Shown here: one piece after another, positions 19,075 through 26,256 of the stretch | How positions within the stretch are numbered: position 1 is the stretch's first letter | Layout: every line of letters begins with the position of its first letter | NCBI GenBank assembly: GCA_964486335.1 | Contig: CAZAMB010000001.1 | Location: 62,001 to 126,000 of the forward strand | From: CAZAMB01 sp964486335 | GTDB lineage: Bacteria; Planctomycetota; Phycisphaerae; UBA1845 | DNA: 64,000 bases | Reading direction: 5' to 3' | Position numbers and translations under genes: made by a program | Notes under the pieces: generated by a model | The model's database searches: none | What the model was told of the DNA's origin: nothing | The model's input: the letters and a program-made list of their open reading frames with translations, nothing else

Positions 19075-22000
19075 GGGTTTTGCTCCCGTAGAGTCTTCAG
19101 CTGCGCAGCGTCAAAAACGCTCTGCGATGCTGGCGCGCCCTCTTGCATTATCGTTCCATCCTTATGTGGAAGATCGCCACATGTGTGCGCGATCTCGTGG
19201 ACGACCGTATGGGGCTCATCCGTTAGGTTCAGGTGCGCGGCCTCATCGGCAAGCGCTTGAAAAAACACAATCGCTTCGGTGGTAACTGGTCGGCGAACTC
19301 CCGTTAGGGGGGACTCCTGCCCGGGGGCAATCGCTCCGGGTACAAGGGGAGCTCCGTCAGGGTCTCCGTCGCCGTCGGTCGTAACCTCAAATGGGTTGTC
19401 GCCGCCCTCCCAAGCGCCGACGACAAATGAGCACCAAAAATCAGTCGCTGAACTTAGTTGGTGCCCGCTGTTCCATGACCCCAGCCCAGAGAGGATCTCA
19501 TAATAATCAAGATAAACCTCAAATGGAACGACTGTTTGGTAATTGACGGGAGCATACACTGGCAGGATGTATGCGGGTTGGAATGCATCCTCAAGCAGTT
19601 GCCCGCCGTCGGGAAAACGTGGAGAAGAGAGTGTCCCTAATGCCAAGGGATCATCGTCATCATAAAACGCACATGACGTACCGATGGCTGCACAACCGCC
19701 TGGAGTTCCCACGACGATGATTCTATATGGAGAGAAATCAGTGCATGGATAGTTCTCGAGAATTCCAAAGGTATCTGCACCTGCCGGACAGTTGGCAAAA
19801 GTGAGCTTTCCGCCTTCGTAGTTATTCGGGTCGACGTTTCCCGCCTGCGGGCAAGCAATCTCGACTGTCGTGGTTCCCGGCCGCCCTGGCGTGGCGTAGA
19901 TTGCGGTGACTTGCGACACGATTCGAAAATCGAACGAATCGGGTGCCGCCATCGTATCGCGCTCGATCCAAAGTTTCCGCCACACGGTGAGCATCGGACT
20001 CCAGGCGAGCGGGGCTGAATACCCCGACCAGTCGCTGTCATGGTTGTGCGCCGGGTTGATCGCGTCGGCCGTCGCCTGCGTGACGGCGTCGGAAACCACC
20101 GCCCCGCCCGCCCGATAGTTGTTCCCCGGCTGCATGGAAACCGTAAACGTCACCCGCGCCTTGCCGTTGGAGTCGGTGACCGGAGGCGTTGCCGGCATCC
20201 ATGGAGCCTCACCCGGCGGAGGCCGATTGTCCGGGCCGCTCATGTTGTTGTCGATCACCGACACGTTCGCCATCGACGCATTCAACTGATCGAACGGATC
20301 GTCCACGTCAAAGATCTTGAAGTATACGGTCACACCTTTGACCAGAGGCTTCACCGTGGCGACCAGATGGACCTTGCGGCGATTTGCGGCATTCGCCTGA
20401 TCCGTGGGCGAGATCAAGTCCGGAAAAATCCTCTTGCCTTTGTTGTTGGGGCAATCGTCGACGGCGGCATTGCCGGGTACTTCGTCAAATGTTTCCCAGG
20501 TGAGCGACCCAGCCTTCAGGCTCACCACCGTCAGCGGCAACGTGTCGGAACACGAGCAAAGGAACTCGCATGTCGCATTGCGCTTGACGAAGGTTGCCCG
20601 CAAGCCCGCGTCGCCTTCCATCGTGCTCGCATTCACTCCCTCCACGTAAATCATGATTGGTCGAGCGGACATCGGTTCACAACCCGCCTCCCCGCACGAC
20701 GACCAGCACGCCGGCAGTTCGATACGCTGCGTGGCCGCGGCATCCTTCCACACACGAATCTTTCCGCCGCCTCCGCTGAGGCTCAAGTTTCCCTGAGAAC
20801 CACAGGATAGGCTAAACCCCTTCAGGTCGTCCTCCCCTGCGGCCGACGGCGTCTGTTCGCTGTCGATTGTTTCGTTTCCGTCGTCGTCGTCCTCGTTGGC
20901 TGGAACGACGATCGGGAGCCTGCTGATTCGGTTCACGGGTACCGGCGGGCCGATCTGCACCAACGTGCAAACGCATCGGCATTTCCCCGCATGGGGACTT
21001 TGTGCATCCGAAATACATTGGCACGTCTGGCAGTCGGTGTCCTCGGGGCAGGTTATGCCGCAACAGGGATCGGGATCATTGCAACAACTTGAGGAAGCCA
21101 CCGCGTCGGGGCAGCACGCCGACAAGCCTCCGCAACAGGGATTATCCGGATTGCAGCAGGGATCGGAGATTCCACAACACGAATCCGCAGGGTTGCAGCA
21201 CGGGTCGCGGCTTCCACAACAGGGGTTGTCAGGGTTACAGCACCGATCCGCATTCCCGCAGCACGGATCCTCGTCGCGACAGCATGGGTCCCGACTCCCG
21301 CAGCAGGGATCGGTGCTGTTGCAGCACGGCTGCCCGCAGCACGGCGCTCCACAACAGGGGGCGCCGCAGCACGAGTCGCCGTGACAGGGATCATCAAAAC
21401 AACTCTTTCCCTGGCATCCCGCAGGCTCAGGGTCCTCGGGATTCGAGTGACCATCCCCATCCATGTCCGGATCCTCGCCGTTGGGAATGCCGTCGCCGTC
21501 GATGTCCGGGTCTTGGCCGTTCGGAATCCCATCCCCATCAACATCAGGATCCTCGCCGTTCGGTATGCCGTCGCCGTCGCAATCGGTCGGATTGCAGTTC
21601 ACGCAGTCCGGTTCGCAGCACTGCCCCGGAGTCGGCCGACACGGAGGGTCTGGCGGCGGCAGAGGGTTGCCTCCGCCCGGCGGGCAGCCCGCGGCCAGTA
21701 GCACCCCGTCCAGCCAATCCTCCGGCCCCAAACCCGGCGGCGACGGGGGAAGATACTCCACCGACAATATGTTCAAAGGCCGACGCTTGTCCTCGCCGGG
21801 TGCAAGACCCGCTCCGCCCGCTCCAGTGCCACCGACCGGCACCGATCCCTGTCCGTTTCCCCGCGCGGCCGGTCCGCCCGGCGGACACCAGATCACCGCG
21901 GCCACCCCGCCGACGCCGTCACCGGATCCCGCTTCGCCGCCGATCGCCTCCGGCAACGCGCCCATCATCACGAGCACGGCCTCGCGCGACGCGAGCATCC

Positions 22001-22328
22001 ACGCCGCTCCCCTTGCCGAAGGGGAATGGTAAGGAGTGTCACCGACCGGCACTTTTGCAGAGCCGCGACTGTCAGGGAGCGGACGCGCGCCACCGCCCTC
22101 GATCGACGCGCGCAAACCTTTCACCGTTTGCTCGCCCACCCCGACCGAACGCGACAACGCGCTCATGGCCGCCTCGAGTTCGACGCGGGTCGTCACCGGC
22201 CGCCCGTATACGTAAAGCATCTCCGTCGCGTCGTCCCGCCAAAAAGCGGCGAACGACCGCGATCCTGCACGCAACGGCGCCGCAGCATCGTACACGACGA
22301 CGACCCCATCGGCCGTCGTGATTCTCAT
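19068..22328 (-). CDS. P1: long Cys-rich modular protein with C-terminal metzincin motif
   Basis: A 1086-residue product if started at ATG 22328. Order: a unique N-terminal region (1-80), Gly/Pro linkers, the box DPPCRPTPGQCC (~227-238), four Asp/Gly calcium loops of thrombospondin type-3 kind (~248-300), ~15 CCG/PCC units (~310-425), a CXXC-rich knot, beta-rich domains, and at the end HEIAHTCGDLPH (from ~1044) followed by DGTIM. This is the HEXXHXXGXXH zinc site plus a nearby Met, as in metzincin peptidases. The frame continues upstream without start to a TAA at 22404-22406, and beyond this to a signal peptide starting at ATG 22466. The real gene may therefore be 19068-22466 with an internal nonsense codon. 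B overlaps the 3' end. Confidence 0.75.
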   Translation of the reverse strand: MRITTADGVVVVYDAAAPLRAGSRSFAAFWRDDATEMLYVYGRPVTTRVELEAAMSALSRSVGVGEQTVKGLRASIEGGGARPLPDSRGSAKVPVGDTPYHSPSARGAAWMLASREAVLVMMGALPEAIGGEAGSGDGVGGVAAVIWCPPGGPAARGNGQGSVPVGGTGAGGAGLAPGEDKRRPLNILSVEYLPPSPPGLGPEDWLDGVLLAAGCPPGGGNPLPPPDPPCRPTPGQCCEPDCVNCNPTDCDGDGIPNGEDPDVDGDGIPNGQDPDIDGDGIPNGEDPDMDGDGHSNPEDPEPAGCQGKSCFDDPCHGDSCCGAPCCGAPCCGQPCCNSTDPCCGSRDPCCRDEDPCCGNADRCCNPDNPCCGSRDPCCNPADSCCGISDPCCNPDNPCCGGLSACCPDAVASSSCCNDPDPCCGITCPEDTDCQTCQCISDAQSPHAGKCRCVCTLVQIGPPVPVNRISRLPIVVPANEDDDDGNETIDSEQTPSAAGEDDLKGFSLSCGSQGNLSLSGGGGKIRVWKDAAATQRIELPACWSSCGEAGCEPMSARPIMIYVEGVNASTMEGDAGLRATFVKRNATCEFLCSCSDTLPLTVVSLKAGSLTWETFDEVPGNAAVDDCPNNKGKRIFPDLISPTDQANAANRRKVHLVATVKPLVKGVTVYFKIFDVDDPFDQLNASMANVSVIDNNMSGPDNRPPPGEAPWMPATPPVTDSNGKARVTFTVSMQPGNNYRAGGAVVSDAVTQATADAINPAHNHDSDWSGYSAPLAWSPMLTVWRKLWIERDTMAAPDSFDFRIVSQVTAIYATPGRPGTTTVEIACPQAGNVDPNNYEGGKLTFANCPAGADTFGILENYPCTDFSPYRIIVVGTPGGCAAIGTSCAFYDDDDPLALGTLSSPRFPDGGQLLEDAFQPAYILPVYAPVNYQTVVPFEVYLDYYEILSGLGSWNSGHQLSSATDFWCSFVVGAWEGGDNPFEVTTDGDGDPDGAPLVPGAIAPGQESPLTGVRRPVTTEAIVFFQALADEAAHLNLTDEPHTVVHEIAHTCGDLPHKDGTIMQEGAPASQSVFDAAQLKTLREQNPW

Positions 22329-22403
22329 GCGCGTGAGCGCGGCGCGTTTCGGCTTGTCGCGCGCACCGCTGGCCGCGTCCGCGCGCCAAGGCCCGCGACT
22401 GGG

Positions 22404-22466
22404 TTAAACGAAAAGTAGAACCGGTGCCACGACACCCGCCAAGGCCAAGATACGAGATGCAGCCAT
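22404..22466 (-). other. Signal-peptide mini-ORF in frame with P1, closed by TAA
   Basis: ATG 22466 has AAAGGGTGG just upstream and starts MAASRILALAGVVAPVLLFV, a good signal-peptide core. It is then stopped by TAA at 22404-22406. The same frame continues with PSRGPWRADAASG and on into P1 without another stop. The ATG lies ~40 nt from the predicted transcription start. One C-to-T change (CAA to TAA) would explain it. Sequencing error, phase variation and readthrough are alternatives. Confidence 0.6.
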
Positions 22467-22512
22467 ATCCACCCTTTCGAAGAAATGAATCCATCAGAGC
22501 TTCAACGGAGGC

Positions 22513-22541
22513 ATCATAGGCGGATTGTTTATCGGAATCAA
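22513..22541 (-). promoter_or_regulatory. Sigma70-type promoter for P1 array
   Basis: On the minus strand TTGATT (22536-22541) and TATGAT (22513-22518) are spaced by exactly 17 bp. Predicted transcription starts near 22506, about 40 nt before the signal-peptide ATG at 22466. This is one of the best promoter matches in the window. The rest of the 22542-22690 gap holds nothing I recognise. Confidence 0.6.
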
Positions 22542-22690
22542 GAAAAAACCGGATCAATGTAAGCAATAAACGAATTACTAACGACCATGGGAATCGGTGA
22601 AGAGGCGGCCTTTTGCGTCCGATAGCCTGATGACGAGGCCTCCGCGCCCCGCGCGGCACGAATCCGGATGCTGCCATTGGAGCCAATGAT

Positions 22691-23344
22691 ATGACCGTTC
22701 AAGCGGATCAAGAGCGTGGCGACCGCGCTTACAACGAGTTCTACCGCGAGGGTGGCTGGAAGTACTCGTTCTGGCGAGAGTTTCTTAGGCATCGTCGACA
22801 TTTCGTGAAGGCGTTCGGCCTGCGTCGCGGGATGCGCATTTTGGAGATCGCCAGCGGCAACGGGTTTCACACGCACCTGCTCAATCGCATGGGCTTCGAT
22901 TGCGTCGGCATCGATCGCTCAAGAGAAGGCATCGCCTGGGCGCGCTCGCACTATCCACGATGGACCTACCATCAGGCGGATGCCGACGAGTCCCTGCCGT
23001 TTCCGCGACGAAGTTTCGACGTCGTCTACGCCCGTGGGTTCAGCAACTACCATTATGACCTTTCGGGCGAGAAGGCGATGGGATCCACGCAACAATTGAT
23101 TGATTACGTCAAGCCCGGCGGCGTGTTTATCATGGTCATCGCCACGGACCTTTCGGGACGGCGCGAGCCTGACCGCATCTGGCACAACACACTCTCCGAC
23201 TATGAGCGTCACTTTTCCTCGTTCCATCGTCGATGGTCGGTGCGCTGGCACAAGGGTATGGTCGTGTGCGGATTGTGGAATGCTCCGATGCCCGCGCCGG
23301 CCCAATCCCCTCGGTCGAATGAAACCAACCTTTGCCCCGCCTGA
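22691..23344 (+). CDS. Class I SAM-dependent methyltransferase
   Basis: A 217-residue protein. Motif I is MRILEIASGNGFHTHLL, followed by an acidic residue at the end of strand 2 (CVGIDRSREG), a QADADESLPFP motif II/III region, and LIDYVKPGGVFIMVI as motif IV/post. This is a Methyltransf_11 type fold. The substrate is not evident. The start at ATG 22691 has no ribosome site, but the first residues lead directly into the helix before motif I. It stands alone, divergent from the P1 promoter and convergent with the PLP gene. Confidence 0.8.
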   Translation: MTVQADQERGDRAYNEFYREGGWKYSFWREFLRHRRHFVKAFGLRRGMRILEIASGNGFHTHLLNRMGFDCVGIDRSREGIAWARSHYPRWTYHQADADESLPFPRRSFDVVYARGFSNYHYDLSGEKAMGSTQQLIDYVKPGGVFIMVIATDLSGRREPDRIWHNTLSDYERHFSSFHRRWSVRWHKGMVVCGLWNAPMPAPAQSPRSNETNLCPA

Positions 23345-23429
23345 CCTCAACTGCTTTCAGTTTCGCTTCCGGCGCATCGCGGCCGCCTTGCCGCGACGAC
23401 TTTCGGAGTTTTCATCGGCGTCGGCATCG

Positions 23430-24593
23430 TTACGTCCTCTCCAGCGCCTGATCGAGATCCGCCATCAGGTCTTCCGTCGCCTCAAGCCCGATGGAGAGTC
23501 GAATCAATGCATCCGAAATGCCCAGCGCGTTTCGCTCGTCGGACGAAAGCCCCGCATGGCTCGTCGTCGCCGGCTGCGTGATGAGTGATTCAACCCCGCC
23601 GAGGCTCCACGCCGCCAGCGGAATCCGCACTTTGGTGAGCAATCGTGCCGCGACCTCTCCGCCGCCCTTTACTTCAAAGCTCAACACTCCTCCGCAACCG
23701 CGAAACAGTTCTCTTGCTCTTGCAAACTGCGGATGCGCATCCAGCGCGGGATAGTTGACCCGCAAAACGTTCGGATGGTCCGCAAGAAACCTCGCGATTC
23801 GAACCGCGCTTTCGTTCTGATGTTTCATGCGCACCGCGAGCGTCTTGATCCCGCGATGCAGAAGAAAGCAGGCGTGCGGGTCCAGCGCCCCGCCGAAGTG
23901 ATTCAGCCGATGCCGAATGCGTTCCACACGCTCCGCATCGCCGATCACCGCCCCGGCCACCAGATCGTTGTGCCCGTTCAGCGACTTCGTGCAACTGTGG
24001 ATCACCAGATCGAAACCGTGGTCGATGGGATTGAAGTTCACCGGCGACGCGAAGGTGTTGTCGATGACCGAAACGAGGTCGTGCTCGCGGGCGAAGCGCG
24101 CGATCGCGGGAAGATCGCCGACTTCCAACAGCGGATTGGTGATCGTCTCACAATAGAATACCTTCGTTTCCTTGCGAACAGCCGCACGCCACGTCTCGGG
24201 CCGCTGCGCGTCGACAAACGTATGGCCGATGCCGAGATCGACCAGGTCGTGCGTGAGCAGCGTGTGCGTGCCGCCGTACAGGTTGCTCTGGGCGATCATG
24301 TGGTCGCCGCCGCCGAGCAGCGTGACAAGCGTCGTGGCGATCGCGGCCATGCCGCTGCTCATGACCAGCGCGGCCTCGGCGTTCTCCAGCGCTGCCAGCT
24401 TGGCGTGCAGGGCGTCGTGATTCGGCGTGTTGTTCAGCCGGATGTAGCGGTTGCCGTGATAACCGGCCGTCGGGTCGCACAGAAACGTGGACGACTGGTA
24501 AATCGGCATGACCACCGCGCCCGACGGATTGGGCCTCGGCTCACCGCCGTGGATGAGCTTCGTTTCCATTCGTTGTGTGGCGGAGTTAGCCAT
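23430..24593 (-). CDS. Cystathionine gamma-lyase/synthase family PLP enzyme
   Basis: A 387-residue protein of the Cys/Met-metabolism PLP family. The Schiff-base Lys is in DLVIHSCTKSLNGHNDLVAG (SCTKSLNGH). Other conserved parts are NRYIRLNNTPNHDALHAKLA, VMSSGMAAI, QSNLYGGTH, the PLP-binding Asp in SVIDNTFASPVNF and SLGGVESLITQPATTSHAGL near the C-terminus. SLGGVESL favours gamma-lyase, gamma-synthase or methionine gamma-lyase over beta-lyase, but the exact activity cannot be fixed. I chose ATG 24593 over GTG 24608. A cystathionine beta-synthase gene at 61005-62402 suggests reverse transsulfuration, with this enzyme as the second step. Confidence 0.85.
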   Translation of the reverse strand: MANSATQRMETKLIHGGEPRPNPSGAVVMPIYQSSTFLCDPTAGYHGNRYIRLNNTPNHDALHAKLAALENAEAALVMSSGMAAIATTLVTLLGGGDHMIAQSNLYGGTHTLLTHDLVDLGIGHTFVDAQRPETWRAAVRKETKVFYCETITNPLLEVGDLPAIARFAREHDLVSVIDNTFASPVNFNPIDHGFDLVIHSCTKSLNGHNDLVAGAVIGDAERVERIRHRLNHFGGALDPHACFLLHRGIKTLAVRMKHQNESAVRIARFLADHPNVLRVNYPALDAHPQFARARELFRGCGGVLSFEVKGGGEVAARLLTKVRIPLAAWSLGGVESLITQPATTSHAGLSSDERNALGISDALIRLSIGLEATEDLMADLDQALERT

Positions 24594-24617
24594 GCGAACA
24601 ATTCCCACTACGACTTT

Positions 24618-25139
24618 TTACCTAAACGACGGGATATCCGAGGGCAACCCAACTCGCATGAAAAAGCGGGCGAACGCTTGCGAAAAATGCTCAAGATAAG
24701 GCGATTGCAGCCTCCACCTTTTTCCCGCTCGTTCTGCATGACCTTGAAGGTACGCAAGAGGTAGGCTGTAGATCTCGCGAAAATCTGCCACAAGACACGT
24801 TCGGTTGTTCTCCGGGGCAGTCATCGACGCCACGAGATGGAGCGCTTCGATGCGGCCTTTGCGAACTTTCTCCCATTCCCCCTTCTTGCTAAACGCTGGA
24901 TTGACGTTCTCGAATTCGGAGATCGAGTGAAGCGGGCAGAGGGCAACAAATGGTGCCTTGTTGTTCTCGAGATCGCAGCTTTGGGTTAACACAATGCAGT
25001 CGCGCAAGTCAACCGGCACTTCTGCGTTAGCATTGTCCTGATTTTCGTACTCGACATTGAAAACCGGCACAGGACAATTGGGTAGGTAATCCCCTTGGGC
25101 GAGGGTTGGTCCCGATACTTCGATCCACCAGGCACTCAT
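24618..25139 (-). CDS. Unrecognised 173-aa protein with ILTQSCDLE-like motif
   Basis: A 173-residue soluble protein. The motif IVLTQSCDLENNKAPFVALC is striking, with a preceding QGDYLPNCPVPVF. I have seen similar 'LSQSCDL' proteins in sporadic accessory loci but cannot name the family. No signal peptide or membrane segment is present. It is the third gene of a compact cassette, 14 bp after the 98-aa gene, and lies 24 bp upstream of the PLP-lyase gene. The Cys and Asp in the motif could bind metal or be catalytic, which is speculation. Confidence 0.55.
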   Translation of the reverse strand: MSAWWIEVSGPTLAQGDYLPNCPVPVFNVEYENQDNANAEVPVDLRDCIVLTQSCDLENNKAPFVALCPLHSISEFENVNPAFSKKGEWEKVRKGRIEALHLVASMTAPENNRTCLVADFREIYSLPLAYLQGHAERAGKRWRLQSPYLEHFSQAFARFFMRVGLPSDIPSFR

Positions 25140-25153
25140 GGTTGTTGATGCTG

Positions 25154-25450
25154 TTATTCGTCGTCAAGGTGAAACGGCAAAGGCTTTCCCTTCCCGCGAA
25201 ATACGAATCGTGTGCGAACGAAGAATCGTCGCTTGGGCGGGACGGAAGAGTAGGAATCGATATCTTCTTCATCGACTAGGTCAGCAGCCAGGATTTCTGC
25301 TCTTTCGTACCGCTGCCGGACGGCCTCTTCCGCCCGATGATGAAGCTGCTTGCCCTCCAACCCCTCAGGCAACCGCTGTGACCACTCGGCGTCCTCGAGT
25401 TCCCAAACATGCGCACTTGTCGCTTTGATCTCTTCAGCAAGCATTGGCAT
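25154..25450 (-). CDS. Small acidic protein of the TIGR04255 cassette
   Basis: A 98-residue protein rich in Glu and Arg, with segments EEIKATSAHVWELEDAEWS and RFFVRTRFVFRGKGKPLPF. No known fold was recognised. Its ATG shares one base with the stop of the upstream TIGR04255-like gene (TAATG), so the two are translationally coupled. The next gene follows after 14 bp. Such a small linker gene between two accessory proteins is typical of a cassette component, but the role is unknown. Confidence 0.55.
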   Translation of the reverse strand: MPMLAEEIKATSAHVWELEDAEWSQRLPEGLEGKQLHHRAEEAVRQRYERAEILAADLVDEEDIDSYSSVPPKRRFFVRTRFVFRGKGKPLPFHLDDE

Positions 25451-26193
25451 TACTGGAATAGCTCCCTCGCATTGTCTGTGATCGACGCCTCGAACACCTC
25501 GTTCTTGCGTTGGCGAAGCACTTCATAGAAATCCCAAATCTCTTGTTCACTCGTCGGAACGTCATCCGACCGGAAAATGTCGTTGTCCAGGGCAACGGAC
25601 GCTACGCCAGGTCGCGCCGGGTCAATAATCGTTTGATTGACAATCAACATCGACTTGATGTCCGCTTGAGGAATTCGAAGCTGCATGAAGTACCCCACCA
25701 GGTTTTGCGGCAGTTCAGGCGATATTTCCGGGACCGTTCGCAGGTAATCCTTCAGATCGACATTGGGTAACGGCAGGTCGAGACGATTGATGTATCGTAC
25801 AGCCATTCTCGACACCTTCGTCGGCTTCGCGACGGTGCGGTATACGTCCCAAAGCCGTCGAGCTTCATCGCGAAACGTTTCCCAATTCTCGTAGGGTGCA
25901 AGGCGACTCAGCGTGAATCCGTTGAGGCGAGCCTGAAAGACATACTTGCCGTTTCCACTGACGAAAAGATGTCCCGCTTGCTCGGAAACTGCGCTGGCGG
26001 CGATTTCCGGTTTTCCGACCAGCCCTTGGACTCTTGTTCTCGTATTCGTGATGGTCTTCTGGGTCGGATAAGCCGATTCTAGTCCTTCGTGGACCTTCGC
26101 CAGTTTCTCGAAAGTCAGGTCTGGCGCATCGACTCGCAGGTCGATGAGCGCTTCAGTTATCGGAGCGCGAGTATAGTGCCTGCCCGTTCCCAC
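25450..26193 (-). CDS. TIGR04255-like family protein
   Basis: A 247-residue protein beginning HYTRAPITEALIDLRVDAP, which matches the N-terminal signature of the sporadically distributed TIGR04255 family (Y..API.EA..D.R) as I remember it. Further features are VSRMAVRYINRLDLPLPN, LVGYFMQLRIPQ and the C-terminal region with EIWDFYEVLRQRKNEVFEA, all usual for the family. The start codon is GTG 26193. It is the first gene of a three-gene cassette with the 98-aa and 173-aa genes. TIGR04255 proteins occur patchily and their function is not established to my knowledge. A phage-defence or accessory role is possible but unproven. Confidence 0.65.
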   Translation of the reverse strand: MGTGRHYTRAPITEALIDLRVDAPDLTFEKLAKVHEGLESAYPTQKTITNTRTRVQGLVGKPEIAASAVSEQAGHLFVSGNGKYVFQARLNGFTLSRLAPYENWETFRDEARRLWDVYRTVAKPTKVSRMAVRYINRLDLPLPNVDLKDYLRTVPEISPELPQNLVGYFMQLRIPQADIKSMLIVNQTIIDPARPGVASVALDNDIFRSDDVPTSEQEIWDFYEVLRQRKNEVFEASITDNARELFQ

Positions 26194-26256
26194 GAAACAA
26201 TCCTATTCCAGACTCGTTACGTTTCAAACCTGGAGAAGTTCAGCCGTGCAACAAGA

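Noticed and set aside
21002..22321. 439-codon plus-strand frame opposite P1
   Set aside because: A Ser/Arg/Pro-rich shadow of the repeat modules of P1; no start signal or family similarity.
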